Source: a virus
Length of the DNA stretch: 64,000 nt
Direction: 5' to 3' (one strand)
Virus record (IMG/VR): IMGVR_UViG_3300025096_003663
Coordinates: 1 to 64,000 of that record
The translations under genes and the position numbers were made by a program. Within the stretch, counting starts at the first letter, position 1. Every line of letters starts with the position of its first letter. The notes beneath the pieces are model-generated. The model did no database searches, was not told the DNA's origin, and saw only the letters and a program-made list of their open reading frames with translations. Below are positions 14,684-24,014 of this stretch, one piece after another.

Positions 14684-16644
14684 AAAAGAAAGTTTTAGTA
14701 ATTGGACCAGCGCTAACATCAAGCGGATACGGAGAACATGCCCGATTGATTCTTCGTGCCCTCAGAGCCCACGAGGAGCATTTCGATATTTACTTTGAAA
14801 ACATAAATTGGGGGCAGACCGGTCACACGATTGCTGACGATGAAGAGAGGAAATGGATTGATGGACTTGGCTTCAAGACAGCAGCGCTTAAGCAGAGTCA
14901 GGGCAATGTAGATATAACAATACAAGTAACAATCCCCAATGAGTGGAAGAAGCTTGCCCCTATTAATATTGGTGTCACAGCAGGTATAGAGACGACGAAG
15001 ATAGCCCCGCAATGGATTGAGAAGAGTATGGCTATGGACAAGATCATAGTTCCGTCTGAACACGCTAAATACGGGTTCGATAACACTCAATATGTGGCAA
15101 AGAACGACGAAACTGGCGAAGAAGGAGTTTTCAAAAACCAAACTCCCGTAGAAGTAGTCCATTATCCAGTCAAGGACACGAAGCCATCTAAGCTGAAGTT
15201 GGATTTAGATAGTGATTTTAATTTTCTTACAATAGCACAGTGGGGTCCAAGAAAGAACTTGGAGAATACAATAAAATGGTTTGTTGAAGAGTTTAAAGAT
15301 GAAGAAGTCGGATTAATAGTAAAAACCAGTAAAAGGCGAAATAATGTTGCAGACAGAAATAACTGTAAAGAGAGCATAGAAAAATTACTGGCTGGATATC
15401 AAGACAGGAAATGTAAGGTTCACCTTCTCCACGGCAACTTGACAGAAGAAGAAATGTCTGGATTATACACCCATCCAAAGGTAAAATCCATTGTTACAGC
15501 TACCCACGGAGAAGGCTTTGGGCTTCCTCTGTTTGAAGCAGTGTATAACGGTATACCTGTAATTGCTCCTAACTGGAGTGGGCATGTGGACTTTTTGTAT
15601 GCCGAGAAAAAAGATAAAAAAGGAAAGGTCAAGAGTAAAGCTCATTTTACAAAAGTTGATTATGATATAGCACCAGTTCAGCCCTCAGCGGTATGGAATG
15701 GTGTATTGCAGGCTGATAGTCAATGGTGTCACCCGAAAGCTGTTTCCTTTAAGGGAGCTCTTCGGGAGGTATATAAAAACTATGGACCTAAAAAGTCTGA
15801 AGCAAAGAAGTTAGCAAAACACATTATAGAAAAGTTTAACGAGAAAGACATCTATAAAAAAATTGCTACCATTGTTAATGGCGAAGAAATAATTGCCCTC
15901 GATAAATCTGAAATTCCAAAGATTTCTCTCTTGACTTCCGTATTCGATGGAGACGAGTATATAGAGCAATTTCTAGAGGATGTTACCAGACAGACAATCT
16001 TCGAAAGTAACTGTGAATTAGTATTGGTAAATCCAGCTTCACCCGGAAACGAGAAAAAGATTATAGATAAATATATCAAGAAGTTTCCTGATAATATCAA
16101 ATATTATGAGCTGGATGAAGATCCTGGGATTTATGGTACTTGGAATTATGCACTGGAAAAGGCAACAGGAGAGTTCATCACAAACGCAAATTTGGATGAT
16201 AGAAAGTCAGTCAACTCTATTGAAAAACATGCTACAGAACTCGTATTGAACTCTGATGTTGATTTAGTCTATGCCGACTCCCTAATCACCGACAAGCCAA
16301 ACGAGACATTTGAGCAGAATAGCTCATCCGGAAGAAAATATAGTTTTCCTGATTTCTCATTTGAAAATCTTAAAAAGATGAATATGCCCCATAACAATCC
16401 CATGTGGAGAAAATCTGCTCATGAGATAGCAGGCGTATTTGACTCTAAATATAAATCAGCCGGCGATTGGGAGATGTTCCTCCGAATGGCTTCAAAAGGA
16501 AGCGTGTTCAAAAAGATACACGAGACGCTTGGGCTTTACTACTTCAATCCGAAGGGGATGTCTACAAACCCAGATAACTTCGAATGGAAGCGAAAAGAGG
16601 AGCAAGAAATCTTTAACAAGTATAAGGATTCAACAGTTCCATGA
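14680..16644 (+). CDS. Two-domain glycosyltransferase, GT4-like plus GT2
   Basis: Start at ATG 14680 because it forms the usual ATGA overlap with the preceding gene and follows GGGAGAT. About 654 residues. The first domain (to about residue 400) begins VLVIGPALTSSGYGEHARLI and carries ATHGEGFGLPLFEAVYNG, an E-x7-E GT4-type motif. The second domain (about 410-650) is GT-A fold: PKISLLTSVFDGDEYIEQFL opens it and NANLDDR supplies the DxD-like metal site, with GDWEMFLRM further on, typical of GT2. The fusion would add two consecutive sugars or one bond each. Membrane segments are absent, so it acts at the cytoplasmic face. Confidence 0.8.
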   Translation: MKKKVLVIGPALTSSGYGEHARLILRALRAHEEHFDIYFENINWGQTGHTIADDEERKWIDGLGFKTAALKQSQGNVDITIQVTIPNEWKKLAPINIGVTAGIETTKIAPQWIEKSMAMDKIIVPSEHAKYGFDNTQYVAKNDETGEEGVFKNQTPVEVVHYPVKDTKPSKLKLDLDSDFNFLTIAQWGPRKNLENTIKWFVEEFKDEEVGLIVKTSKRRNNVADRNNCKESIEKLLAGYQDRKCKVHLLHGNLTEEEMSGLYTHPKVKSIVTATHGEGFGLPLFEAVYNGIPVIAPNWSGHVDFLYAEKKDKKGKVKSKAHFTKVDYDIAPVQPSAVWNGVLQADSQWCHPKAVSFKGALREVYKNYGPKKSEAKKLAKHIIEKFNEKDIYKKIATIVNGEEIIALDKSEIPKISLLTSVFDGDEYIEQFLEDVTRQTIFESNCELVLVNPASPGNEKKIIDKYIKKFPDNIKYYELDEDPGIYGTWNYALEKATGEFITNANLDDRKSVNSIEKHATELVLNSDVDLVYADSLITDKPNETFEQNSSSGRKYSFPDFSFENLKKMNMPHNNPMWRKSAHEIAGVFDSKYKSAGDWEMFLRMASKGSVFKKIHETLGLYYFNPKGMSTNPDNFEWKRKEEQEIFNKYKDSTVP

Positions 16645-17300
16645 AATTGATAGCTTTTTCTGTATGGGGCGTTGATTTAAAATACTTATCCGGCGCCATC
16701 AGGAATGCCGAACTAGCCCAATTAGTTTACCCTGATTGGGTTTGTAGGTTTTACGTCGATTCGTTGGTGCCATTTTTTGTAATTGACGAACTTTCTAAGC
16801 TTGAGAACGTGCAGATTGTGATGACGAATGAGCTTGGGGATTGGAAATCTTCTTTTTACCGATTTGGCGATATAGATGACGATGACGTGGAAGTTCTTAT
16901 TTCCAGAGATTCAGATTCCAGGCTAAGCATCAGAGAGAAGGCTGCTGTCGATCAGTGGCTATCTAGCGATAGCGGCTTCCATATTATGAAAGACCATCCA
17001 TGGCACTATACCCATCCTATATTGGCTGGCATGTGGGGAATAAAGTCGAACGTCGTACAGAATATGAAAAAAAAGATAGCAGGCTGGGACAAGACAAATA
17101 CTTATCACTCGGATCAAAATTTTCTTAGAGATATTATCTATCCTGAGATAAAAAATAATTGTCTAATACACGATGATTTCAAGGCTCAACCATTTCCTGC
17201 CCCTCGTGGCGACGTAGAATTTATTGGTCAAGTTTTTGATGAGAACGAAGAGACAGTGAGGGAACATCTTGATGCTTTAAGGGCGGTTTTAGGGAAATGA
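16641..17300 (+). CDS. Putative glycosyltransferase-like protein, 219 aa
   Basis: ATGA overlap with the previous gene. A short GT-A-like protein: LIAFSVWGVDLKYL begins the fold, VLISRDSDSRLS contains a DSD element in the DxD position, and HIMKDHPWHYTHPILAGMWG resembles the acceptor region of small capsular or viral glycosyltransferases. No membrane segments. Substrate unknown. Family assignment rests on the DxD segment and gene context. Confidence 0.55.
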   Translation: MKLIAFSVWGVDLKYLSGAIRNAELAQLVYPDWVCRFYVDSLVPFFVIDELSKLENVQIVMTNELGDWKSSFYRFGDIDDDDVEVLISRDSDSRLSIREKAAVDQWLSSDSGFHIMKDHPWHYTHPILAGMWGIKSNVVQNMKKKIAGWDKTNTYHSDQNFLRDIIYPEIKNNCLIHDDFKAQPFPAPRGDVEFIGQVFDENEETVREHLDALRAVLGK

Positions 17301-17995
17301 ACAAAATAGCCATTTATCATCATCTTGGTATGGGCGATGCAATAGAATGTAACGGCATGGTCCGCCATTTTGCTGAAAAATACGAAATCGTTGATATATT
17401 TGCTAAAGAGTCTTACCATGAGGCTTGTAGCTTCATGTATAGAGACGACGATAGAATAATCGTAAATAAAATTGATGGCAACAATGAGAAGGAAGAGGTC
17501 TCCAGATTCCTTAAGGATTATAAGGGAGAGATTATCATCCCAGGTCATCAAAACTATTTTAAAAACATACCATACTTTAAATCTCTAAGGTATGGTCCTG
17601 GAGAATCCTTCTATCACATTGCTAATGTTCCATGGCAATATAGGAATGAAAAGTTCCATATCGATAGGGACGAGAGTGAAGAGCAGAGGGTATTAAAGAA
17701 GCTAAATCCTTATGGGCAAAAGTTCTTCTTCGTTCACGATGATCCAAGCAGAGGGCATACTATAGATGTACAAAGCCCTTATATGATTTTAAAAAATGAT
17801 CCATCTGAAAGTTTCTTTAGTATGCTTGGTGTTCTGGAGGCTGCAGAAGAAGTACACTGTATGTCAAGTAGTTTTTTCTGTTTGTTGGACTGTATTGATA
17901 AAAAAATACAAGTCAAAAAAAAATTTCTACACAAATCAATAAGAAACGTAGATTTGGGTGATGATGGTATTGTTTCTGACTGGCTTGTTGTCTAA
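17297..17995 (+). CDS. Putative GT-B glycosyltransferase (GT9-like), 232 aa
   Basis: ATGA overlap with the previous gene. The start IAIYHHLGMGDAIECNG matches the glycine loop of heptosyltransferase/GT9-type proteins (LG.GD.i..ng), and HCMSSSFFCLLDCID resembles the donor-side segment of that fold. It is shorter than typical heptosyltransferases (around 320-350 residues), so it may be a reduced form or a related non-enzymatic fold. Role in sugar transfer is inferred from family and neighbours. Confidence 0.5.
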   Translation: MNKIAIYHHLGMGDAIECNGMVRHFAEKYEIVDIFAKESYHEACSFMYRDDDRIIVNKIDGNNEKEEVSRFLKDYKGEIIIPGHQNYFKNIPYFKSLRYGPGESFYHIANVPWQYRNEKFHIDRDESEEQRVLKKLNPYGQKFFFVHDDPSRGHTIDVQSPYMILKNDPSESFFSMLGVLEAAEEVHCMSSSFFCLLDCIDKKIQVKKKFLHKSIRNVDLGDDGIVSDWLVV

Positions 17996-18006
17996 TAGGG
18001 GCTCAA

Positions 18007-18693
18007 ATGTATGAAGCAAAGAAGTTAAATATCGCATTCTTATCGAGCGACAACTATTTTGGATTAGCTGGACTAAGGACTTTAGAACATAAAAATCTGA
18101 ACATTGTGTACAGGAATTTTGGAAAAAAAGAGTTAGAAATATCTCATTTAGATATTGATTATTTGATTTCATTCTGTTATCATAAAAAAGTCAGTAGCAA
18201 AAATCTGCTAGCTGCCAAGAAAGGGAATATAAATTTTCACCCGGCTCCATTACCTTCTTATAAGGGATTTTCTGTTTATAATTTTGGAATTTTGAACGAT
18301 GAAGAAGAATGGGGAACGACAGCTCATATGATGGAAGAAGAATTTGATTCGGGCCCTATTATAAAGACTAATTCTTTTCAAATTAGTAACGAAACTGCAT
18401 ATTCTCTAAGGGAGAAGAGTAGGCTTCACCTGCTAGAGTTACTAAACGAAGTTACAAACGACATTGTTGAAGGGAGAAAGTTTAAGCTAGTTGATAATGC
18501 AGGAGGCTCATATTATTCGAAAAAGATGATGAATGAGATGAGAATGATTAGTGCGAGTGATTCGGAAGAAACTATTGAAAAGAAGATAAGGGCTTTCTGG
18601 TGCCCGCCCCATGCCGGGGCAGTCGTTAGAATTAGAAACAGAGAATATACTCTGATAAACTCAGATATTATAAAAACTTTAGGAGACAAATAA
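18007..18693 (+). CDS. Sugar N-formyltransferase (formyl-THF dependent)
   Basis: 228 residues with the formyltransferase signature: NFHPAPLPSYKG (hydroxyl-binding loop of methionyl-tRNA formyltransferase-like enzymes), then GTTAHMMEEEFDSGPII with His and Asp catalytic residues. The C-terminal RAFWCPPHAGAVVRIRN resembles the short OB-like end of the family. It is much shorter than methionyl-tRNA formyltransferase and sits within sugar genes, so it likely transfers formyl from N10-formyl-THF to an amino sugar. The DegT-type aminotransferase four genes downstream could make that substrate. Confidence 0.75.
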   Translation: MYEAKKLNIAFLSSDNYFGLAGLRTLEHKNLNIVYRNFGKKELEISHLDIDYLISFCYHKKVSSKNLLAAKKGNINFHPAPLPSYKGFSVYNFGILNDEEEWGTTAHMMEEEFDSGPIIKTNSFQISNETAYSLREKSRLHLLELLNEVTNDIVEGRKFKLVDNAGGSYYSKKMMNEMRMISASDSEETIEKKIRAFWCPPHAGAVVRIRNREYTLINSDIIKTLGDK

Positions 18694-18694
18694 A

Positions 18695-19003
18695 ATGGCA
18701 GATACTTTAGGTGGATTAGTTGATAAACTTGTCACTATTGACATGAAGATGTGGAATAACCAAGAATTTCTATATGAGGTAAGGAGATTAACTTTCGATG
18801 AATTCGAAGCAAAGCACACAGATTCCAGACAGAAAAGAAAGGATCTTTTTGAGTCGATCAAAAAGTGTTGTGACTTGAATGTACAGAGAAATCAATTGAT
18901 TGATGAAATAGACGAAAAAATTGTTGAGATGCTTAAGGCTCTCCTGAAAGGAAGCGAATTGGACGACGGCAAGTTTATTCAGAGAAAACATAAAACATAC
19001 TGA
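18695..19003 (+). CDS. Small helical protein in sugar module, 102 aa
   Basis: AGGAGA precedes the ATG by 8 bases. Short protein starting MADTLGGLVDKLVTIDMKMW with a later CCDLNVQRNQLIDEIDEKI. The arrangement recalls small proteins of unknown function that accompany polysaccharide loci and end in an NQQRN-type helix. No catalytic motif. Its place between formyltransferase and FkbM-type methyltransferase suggests a partner protein; function unknown. Confidence 0.55.
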   Translation: MADTLGGLVDKLVTIDMKMWNNQEFLYEVRRLTFDEFEAKHTDSRQKRKDLFESIKKCCDLNVQRNQLIDEIDEKIVEMLKALLKGSELDDGKFIQRKHKTY

Positions 19004-19011
19004 GGCAAGTT

Positions 19012-19710
19012 ATGATACACGGTAATGAAAATTTATTATTTGGAGAACTCTATAAGCAGCTACCTAATGGCGGTCGCTTTATCGAGATAGGGAGTAGAGA
19101 CGGAAAAGATCATTGTTTTCGTCTGGCAACCAAGGATGGTTGGACAGGCTTTTGTGTGGAGGCAAACCCAGAAATTGCAAATTATTCTTTAAAAAAAACA
19201 TATGAAAACCTACCAGAGGTAAGAACATTCAACTATGCTGTCATGGCAACAAAAGGTAGCGTTGATTTCTATATTGAGGCAACTGAGAATAGCGGAGTAT
19301 CCAGTATCTTTAAAAACAGAGCATCTGGTCAAGATTCGGGGATTAGAAGAGCGATTTCCAAAACTGTTTCCGTTCCATCGATTTCGCTGTATGATTTTTG
19401 GTTATCAGTAAAAAAACCGCCTGTAGATCTACTAATGATTGATACAGAAGGATGTGATGCTGAAATTATTATGTCAACTGATTTTTCCGATTTTAAGCCA
19501 GAATTTATAATGGCGGAAACAACATTTATGTATTATTACTTGGAGCCGCATCTAAAATCAAACAATATAAAAGTTTGGGATATGATCAATGAACATCTTT
19601 CATCTTATGGATATGAACTGATATTACAGAATAACGATATAAATTACAAAAGACAATTCTGCCCAGAATTGATTGATACACCAATGAACGCAGGATGGAG
19701 GAGAATGTAG
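19012..19710 (+). CDS. FkbM-family methyltransferase
   Basis: 232 residues. RFIEIGSRDGKDHCF is the SAM-binding loop of the FkbM family (VDVGA.DG in others), and LLMIDTEGCDAEII matches the characteristic mID.EG.e..vl..; the ending EFIMAETTFM fits the family. Enzymes of this family O-methylate sugars in polysaccharides and natural products. No membrane segment. The next gene overlaps its last bases or begins just after, with GGAGGAG placed inside this gene's end. Confidence 0.75.
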   Translation: MIHGNENLLFGELYKQLPNGGRFIEIGSRDGKDHCFRLATKDGWTGFCVEANPEIANYSLKKTYENLPEVRTFNYAVMATKGSVDFYIEATENSGVSSIFKNRASGQDSGIRRAISKTVSVPSISLYDFWLSVKKPPVDLLMIDTEGCDAEIIMSTDFSDFKPEFIMAETTFMYYYLEPHLKSNNIKVWDMINEHLSSYGYELILQNNDINYKRQFCPELIDTPMNAGWRRM

Positions 19711-19712
19711 AA

Positions 19713-20948
19713 ATGAGAATACCTAGAGCATGTATAGTGAGAGAGTGTGGGTACGTTGTCTTGGACGACGAGAATAAGAAAGCATACAGAGTATTGAACA
19801 AGCCATCATACGATATAGTGACATCTGAGATGTTCAAAGAGCGAGAGGGATTGTTTTGGCCAAGAATAATGGAGAAGAATGTCTCTTCTGACGATGGCTT
19901 GATAAAGAGCGACGAAAAGTTTAAGACGGTAGAAGTTGAGTATCTAGAGCATGTTGTCTATTGGACTGAAATGTCCTTTTTCGACATCAAACAATCATTA
20001 TTGTTTCTGTGTGATATTTCTAAGTATTTAGCGGAAAGCAATGTTCATATGGTTTCTCACCTGTGGAATATCAGTCTAAGCAAGGGAAAGCCCTTTTTGA
20101 TAGACTTGGGAGATTTCAGAAGAGGATCCAATTTGCTGGCGATTTATGAAACTATAGTCTCTACATTGTCGGAAAAAACAAGCCATCACATACCAGAAGG
20201 GTATCAGCCATCTAAGTGGATGAATAACCATGACTACATTCTTTACGAGCTAGAGAAAATAAGGCATGGCATCGGCTTAGAGATAAAAGATGTAAATATT
20301 CTCATAGACAAAACAAGAGATGTCGTATCGAAAATTGACATAAAGCAGAAACATATTCGTTGGGACACATACCCTACACAGAGAGACATGCCCGACACAT
20401 TGGAGGGATTGACTGCTTACGCTCCGAGAAATAGACCAAACCTGTGTAAAGTGCTGGAGAGTAAAAAGCCCGAAACACTGCTAGATTTGGGATGTTCTTA
20501 CGGGCTGTATAGCTTTTACGCTTCATCCTTTGGTACTAAGACAGTTGGTTTAGATTATAGTCATGAGATGATTTCATCAGCGAATAAAAAAGCTGACTTC
20601 CTTGATACAGATTGTAGTTTCGGCTTCATTGATTTACTTAATGTGAAAGAGTGGGGCTTAAACGGGGTATATGAATCTTTCGGAAAAAGACTCAAATCAG
20701 AAGCAGTCATAGCCCCAGCCCTACTACACCATGTTCATGGACGAGGCACCTCGGTGGAGGATATCATTCGAGAGTGGATGTCTTGTGCCGAAAAGTGGAT
20801 TATGGTGGAGCATATACCAAACGATACAACTGGTCAGATAATCTCAGCCGACAAGATTGTAGAGACATTCAAAGAAGGCGGGTTTAAGAATATATCTGTT
20901 CTAGACTCCAAGCCTCTTCCAAGGAAATGGATTTTGGCAGAAAGATGA
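19713..20948 (+). CDS. SAM-dependent methyltransferase with NoeA-like N-terminal half
   Basis: Start at ATG 19713, 9 bases after GGAGGAG; a longer ATG at 19695 is possible. About 411 residues. The C-terminal half has LLDLGCSYGLYSFYASSFG, a class I SAM loop, followed by an acidic residue after TVGLDYS. The N-terminal half includes HLWNISLSKGKPFLIDLGDF, a pattern like the NoeA/kinase-like region in which a conserved HxWN and a DxGD-like motif occur. Such two-part proteins appear in surface-sugar loci. Substrate unknown. The gene overlaps the aminotransferase by 4 bases. Confidence 0.7.
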   Translation: MRIPRACIVRECGYVVLDDENKKAYRVLNKPSYDIVTSEMFKEREGLFWPRIMEKNVSSDDGLIKSDEKFKTVEVEYLEHVVYWTEMSFFDIKQSLLFLCDISKYLAESNVHMVSHLWNISLSKGKPFLIDLGDFRRGSNLLAIYETIVSTLSEKTSHHIPEGYQPSKWMNNHDYILYELEKIRHGIGLEIKDVNILIDKTRDVVSKIDIKQKHIRWDTYPTQRDMPDTLEGLTAYAPRNRPNLCKVLESKKPETLLDLGCSYGLYSFYASSFGTKTVGLDYSHEMISSANKKADFLDTDCSFGFIDLLNVKEWGLNGVYESFGKRLKSEAVIAPALLHHVHGRGTSVEDIIREWMSCAEKWIMVEHIPNDTTGQIISADKIVETFKEGGFKNISVLDSKPLPRKWILAER

Positions 20949-22057
20949 TACCAATCTACAAGCCGTACCTTCCAAGCAATTCTTTAAGATATGCCCATGA
21001 AGCGATTGATTCAACTTGGATCTCTTCTTCTGGGAAATTTTTAGAAAAAGCAACAGAACTACTATCAGAATATCTTGGCACCAGCTATGTTCAGCTAGTA
21101 AATAACGGGACGAGTGCAACACATCTTGTCTCAAAGGCACTAGTGTATAAACATCCAAATGTTAATAAGATCATTTTACCAAACAATGTTTATGTTGCTG
21201 CTTGGAATTCTTTTCTTTATGATAAGGAGTTCGATATTGCCCTGAGCGAGCCGAACTTATCAACATGGAATATTGATCTGGAAAGTTGCCCCCCTCTAGA
21301 TGCTGATGTGGCAGTCTGCTTTGTCCACAATCTTGGGAATATAGTGAATGTTCCCAAGTTTATGAGAGAAAATCCAGGAGTTGTCTGTGTCGAAGACAAC
21401 TGTGAAGGTCTTTCTGGCGAGTACGAAGGTAACAAATCTGGCACAAAATCTCTTGCCTCTTCCCTATCTTTTTTTGGGAACAAGACAATCACATCTGGCG
21501 AGGGCGGAGCCGTTGTGGTTGCTGACGAAGATACTTACGAATATTTGAAATGTATACAAGGTCAGGGTCAAAGCAAAGAAAGGTATGTACACAGCCATCT
21601 TGGTTACAATTATAGGATGACCAATGTTCAAGCTGCAATACTAGCAGGTCAGCTAGAAATAATATCAGAGATATTGGAAATGAAATCGGGACTTTTCAAT
21701 TTTTACAGAGAAGGTCTGTCTTCTGTCGATGGAGTTTCCCTTCAAAGGCAAGAGGAGGGCACGGCTCACTCTAATTGGATGTTTTCTGTCAGAATTCACG
21801 GCTCAAGCGGGTACGAAGATTCTTCCAGATTTTTATGCGAAAGAGGCATAGAGACTAGACCAATGTTTTACCCGTCTTCGAAGCACGACCACATTAAGGC
21901 TTCTAGTCTTGTGGCGAAGGGCACTGAGACTAATGCTGAGATTCTAAATAGGGAATGTATCATACTTCCTTCTTTTCCAGAGTTAAGTAAGAAAGAGCTG
22001 GATCACATCGTTGAGTCAATTAAATCTTTGGCAATAAAAGTACAAAGCCAGAGGTAG
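20945..22057 (+). CDS. DegT/DnrJ/EryC1-type sugar aminotransferase (perosamine-synthase-like)
   Basis: Start at ATG 20945 (ATGA overlap); the ATG at 20927 would only add six residues of poor match. About 370 residues. MIPIYKPYLPSN and NNGTSATHLVSKAL are typical of PLP-dependent sugar aminotransferases; the PLP lysine is in SFFGNKTITSGEGG (Lys180). It converts a 4-keto-6-deoxy sugar nucleotide to the 4-amino form using glutamate. With Gmd three genes downstream, GDP-4-keto-6-deoxymannose is the likely substrate and GDP-perosamine the likely product; a dTDP-sugar enzyme cannot be excluded. Confidence 0.8.
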   Translation: MIPIYKPYLPSNSLRYAHEAIDSTWISSSGKFLEKATELLSEYLGTSYVQLVNNGTSATHLVSKALVYKHPNVNKIILPNNVYVAAWNSFLYDKEFDIALSEPNLSTWNIDLESCPPLDADVAVCFVHNLGNIVNVPKFMRENPGVVCVEDNCEGLSGEYEGNKSGTKSLASSLSFFGNKTITSGEGGAVVVADEDTYEYLKCIQGQGQSKERYVHSHLGYNYRMTNVQAAILAGQLEIISEILEMKSGLFNFYREGLSSVDGVSLQRQEEGTAHSNWMFSVRIHGSSGYEDSSRFLCERGIETRPMFYPSSKHDHIKASSLVAKGTETNAEILNRECIILPSFPELSKKELDHIVESIKSLAIKVQSQR

Positions 22058-22060
22058 TTC

Positions 22061-22996
22061 ATGAAGTATAAGAAAATTTTAATTACTGGCGGAACTGGGA
22101 TGGTGGGCACTGCTCTTAGGAAGACTCTTCCCAACATGGTCTTCCACTCTTCCAAAGATTTTGATCTTAGAGATCCCTCAGAAGCCAAAAGGATGATGGA
22201 TAAGCATAGTCCAAATGCCGTGATCCATTTGGCTGCCAAAGTTGGAGGAGTAAAGGGCAACACTGATTATGTTGCCGACTACTACTCGGACAATATCCTC
22301 ATAAATACAAACGTGTTAAATGCTTCTCACTTATTCGGAGTAAAGAAGGCTGTCTCTCTATTATCAACATGTATATATCCAGATAAAGTCAGATATCCGA
22401 TTACAGAAGAGCAACTTCACGAAGGGGAGCCTCATTTTTCTAATTTTGGCTATGCTTATTCCAAGAGAATGATCGAGATACAGAGTAGAGCTTACAGACA
22501 GCAATATGGTTCCAACTTTATATGTGCTGTGCCGAATAATTTGTACGGAGGGCACGACAATTTTGATCTTAATAACAGCCATGTTGTACCTGCCTTGGTT
22601 CGTAAGATTTGGGAAGCAAAACTGTCAAACAACTCGTCTGTTGAAGTGTGGGGCAACGGAACTCCAGTTAGAGAGTTCACATATTCGAAAGACATAGCAG
22701 AGATACTTCTTTTCTTGCTCGACAATTACGACGATAAAGAGCCGATAAACATTGGGAATACAGAAGAGCACTCAATAGCAGATGTGGCGAAGCTTATTTG
22801 TAAGCAGTTGGATTACAGTGGAGAAATAGTCTGGAATACAGATATGCCATCTGGACAACATAGGAAGCCAAGCGACAACACGAAACTGATTGACTTGGGC
22901 TGGGATAAGAATAGATACACTCCCCTAAAAGAGGGCTTAAAAAACACCTGTGATTGGTTTATAATGAACTATCCAAATGTAAGGGGTGTTAAGTGA
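22061..22996 (+). CDS. fcl: GDP-L-fucose synthase (GDP-4-keto-6-deoxymannose epimerase/reductase)
   Basis: 311 residues with the NADP loop ITGGTGMVGTAL, HLAAKVGGVKGN (family-specific), STCIYPD with catalytic Ser/Cys surroundings, and YAYSKR (Tyr, Lys). VWGNGTPVREF and a NIGNTEE..SI segment match the C-terminal substrate part. It epimerises and reduces GDP-4-keto-6-deoxymannose to GDP-L-fucose. It follows the aminotransferase after 3 bases and overlaps gmd by 4 bases, so three consecutive genes handle the same intermediate. Confidence 0.9.
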   Translation: MKYKKILITGGTGMVGTALRKTLPNMVFHSSKDFDLRDPSEAKRMMDKHSPNAVIHLAAKVGGVKGNTDYVADYYSDNILINTNVLNASHLFGVKKAVSLLSTCIYPDKVRYPITEEQLHEGEPHFSNFGYAYSKRMIEIQSRAYRQQYGSNFICAVPNNLYGGHDNFDLNNSHVVPALVRKIWEAKLSNNSSVEVWGNGTPVREFTYSKDIAEILLFLLDNYDDKEPINIGNTEEHSIADVAKLICKQLDYSGEIVWNTDMPSGQHRKPSDNTKLIDLGWDKNRYTPLKEGLKNTCDWFIMNYPNVRGVK

Positions 22997-24012
22997 AAAC
23001 GGCGATTATAACGGGAGTTACTGGACAGGACGGCTCCTACTTAGCAGAACTGCTCTTATCTAAGGGTTACAGAGTGATCGGCTTAAAAAGAAGAACCTCC
23101 TTGATAAATACGGCAAGGATAGACCATATCTTTTCCCACGAAAACCTAATCCTGGAATATTACGATCTTGAGGATTCGGGCTGTATCTACAAACTAATAA
23201 ATAAATACGAGCCCGACGAGATTTACAACCTTGCTGCACAGTCTCATGTAAGAGTGTCTTTTGATATGCCTGAGCACACAGTTAGCGGAGTGGCTATTGG
23301 ACCTCTTAAGATTCTTGAGGCGATAAGAAATATGAATCTCTGTGATAAGATAAAGTTTTATCAAGCTTCGTCATCAGAGATGTACGGTGATAATCCAGAC
23401 TACCCTTTTAACGAAACCTCAAGGCTTATGCCGGCTTCTCCTTATGCCTGTGCTAAAGTGTTCGCCCACAACATTGTCAGGAATTACAGAGAGTCCTATG
23501 GCATCCATGCCTCTAGTGGAATTCTGTTTAATCACGAATCACCTCGGCGAGGAGAAACCTTTGTTACTCGAAAGATAACCTTGGCAGCAGCCCGGATAAA
23601 GCTTGGACTACAAGATCAGCTATGTCTAGGAAACCTGGATGCTAAACGAGACTGGGGTCATGCTAAAGATTATGTCCTGGCAATGTGGAAAATGTTACAA
23701 AAAGAATCTCCGTCTGATTATGTCATCTCTACTGGGGAGACTCATTCAGTCAAAGAGTTCTTGGAGGAAGTTTTCGATTGTGCTGGGCTTGACCCATATA
23801 AATATCTAAAAATAGATGCTAGACTGTTTAGACCACACGAAGTGCCTTATCTGCTAGGTGATAGTACAAAGGCTCGAAAGGAACTTTCTTGGACACCAGA
23901 GCATAGCTTTAAGACACTAGCAAAAGATATGTATGAAGCCGATTACGAACAGGTGATCAGCTCTGAGGGACGATACGGGCATATCGAAAAAGCGCTGAGA
24001 GAGACAATTTGA
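22993..24012 (+). CDS. gmd: GDP-mannose 4,6-dehydratase
   Basis: GTG start in a GTGA overlap with fcl. 339 residues; the NADP loop is GVTGQDGSYLAELLLSKGY, and the RRTSLINTARIDHI stretch, QASSSEMYG, SPYACAK (Tyr/Lys), ILFNHESPRRGETFVTRKIT and LGNLDAKRDWGHAKDYV all match GMD closely. It dehydrates GDP-D-mannose to GDP-4-keto-6-deoxy-D-mannose, the shared precursor of fucose and perosamine. Length and motifs indicate an intact enzyme. No GDP-mannose pyrophosphorylase is seen here, so the substrate would come from the host. Confidence 0.93.
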   Translation: MKTAIITGVTGQDGSYLAELLLSKGYRVIGLKRRTSLINTARIDHIFSHENLILEYYDLEDSGCIYKLINKYEPDEIYNLAAQSHVRVSFDMPEHTVSGVAIGPLKILEAIRNMNLCDKIKFYQASSSEMYGDNPDYPFNETSRLMPASPYACAKVFAHNIVRNYRESYGIHASSGILFNHESPRRGETFVTRKITLAAARIKLGLQDQLCLGNLDAKRDWGHAKDYVLAMWKMLQKESPSDYVISTGETHSVKEFLEEVFDCAGLDPYKYLKIDARLFRPHEVPYLLGDSTKARKELSWTPEHSFKTLAKDMYEADYEQVISSEGRYGHIEKALRETI

Positions 24013-24014
24013 CG

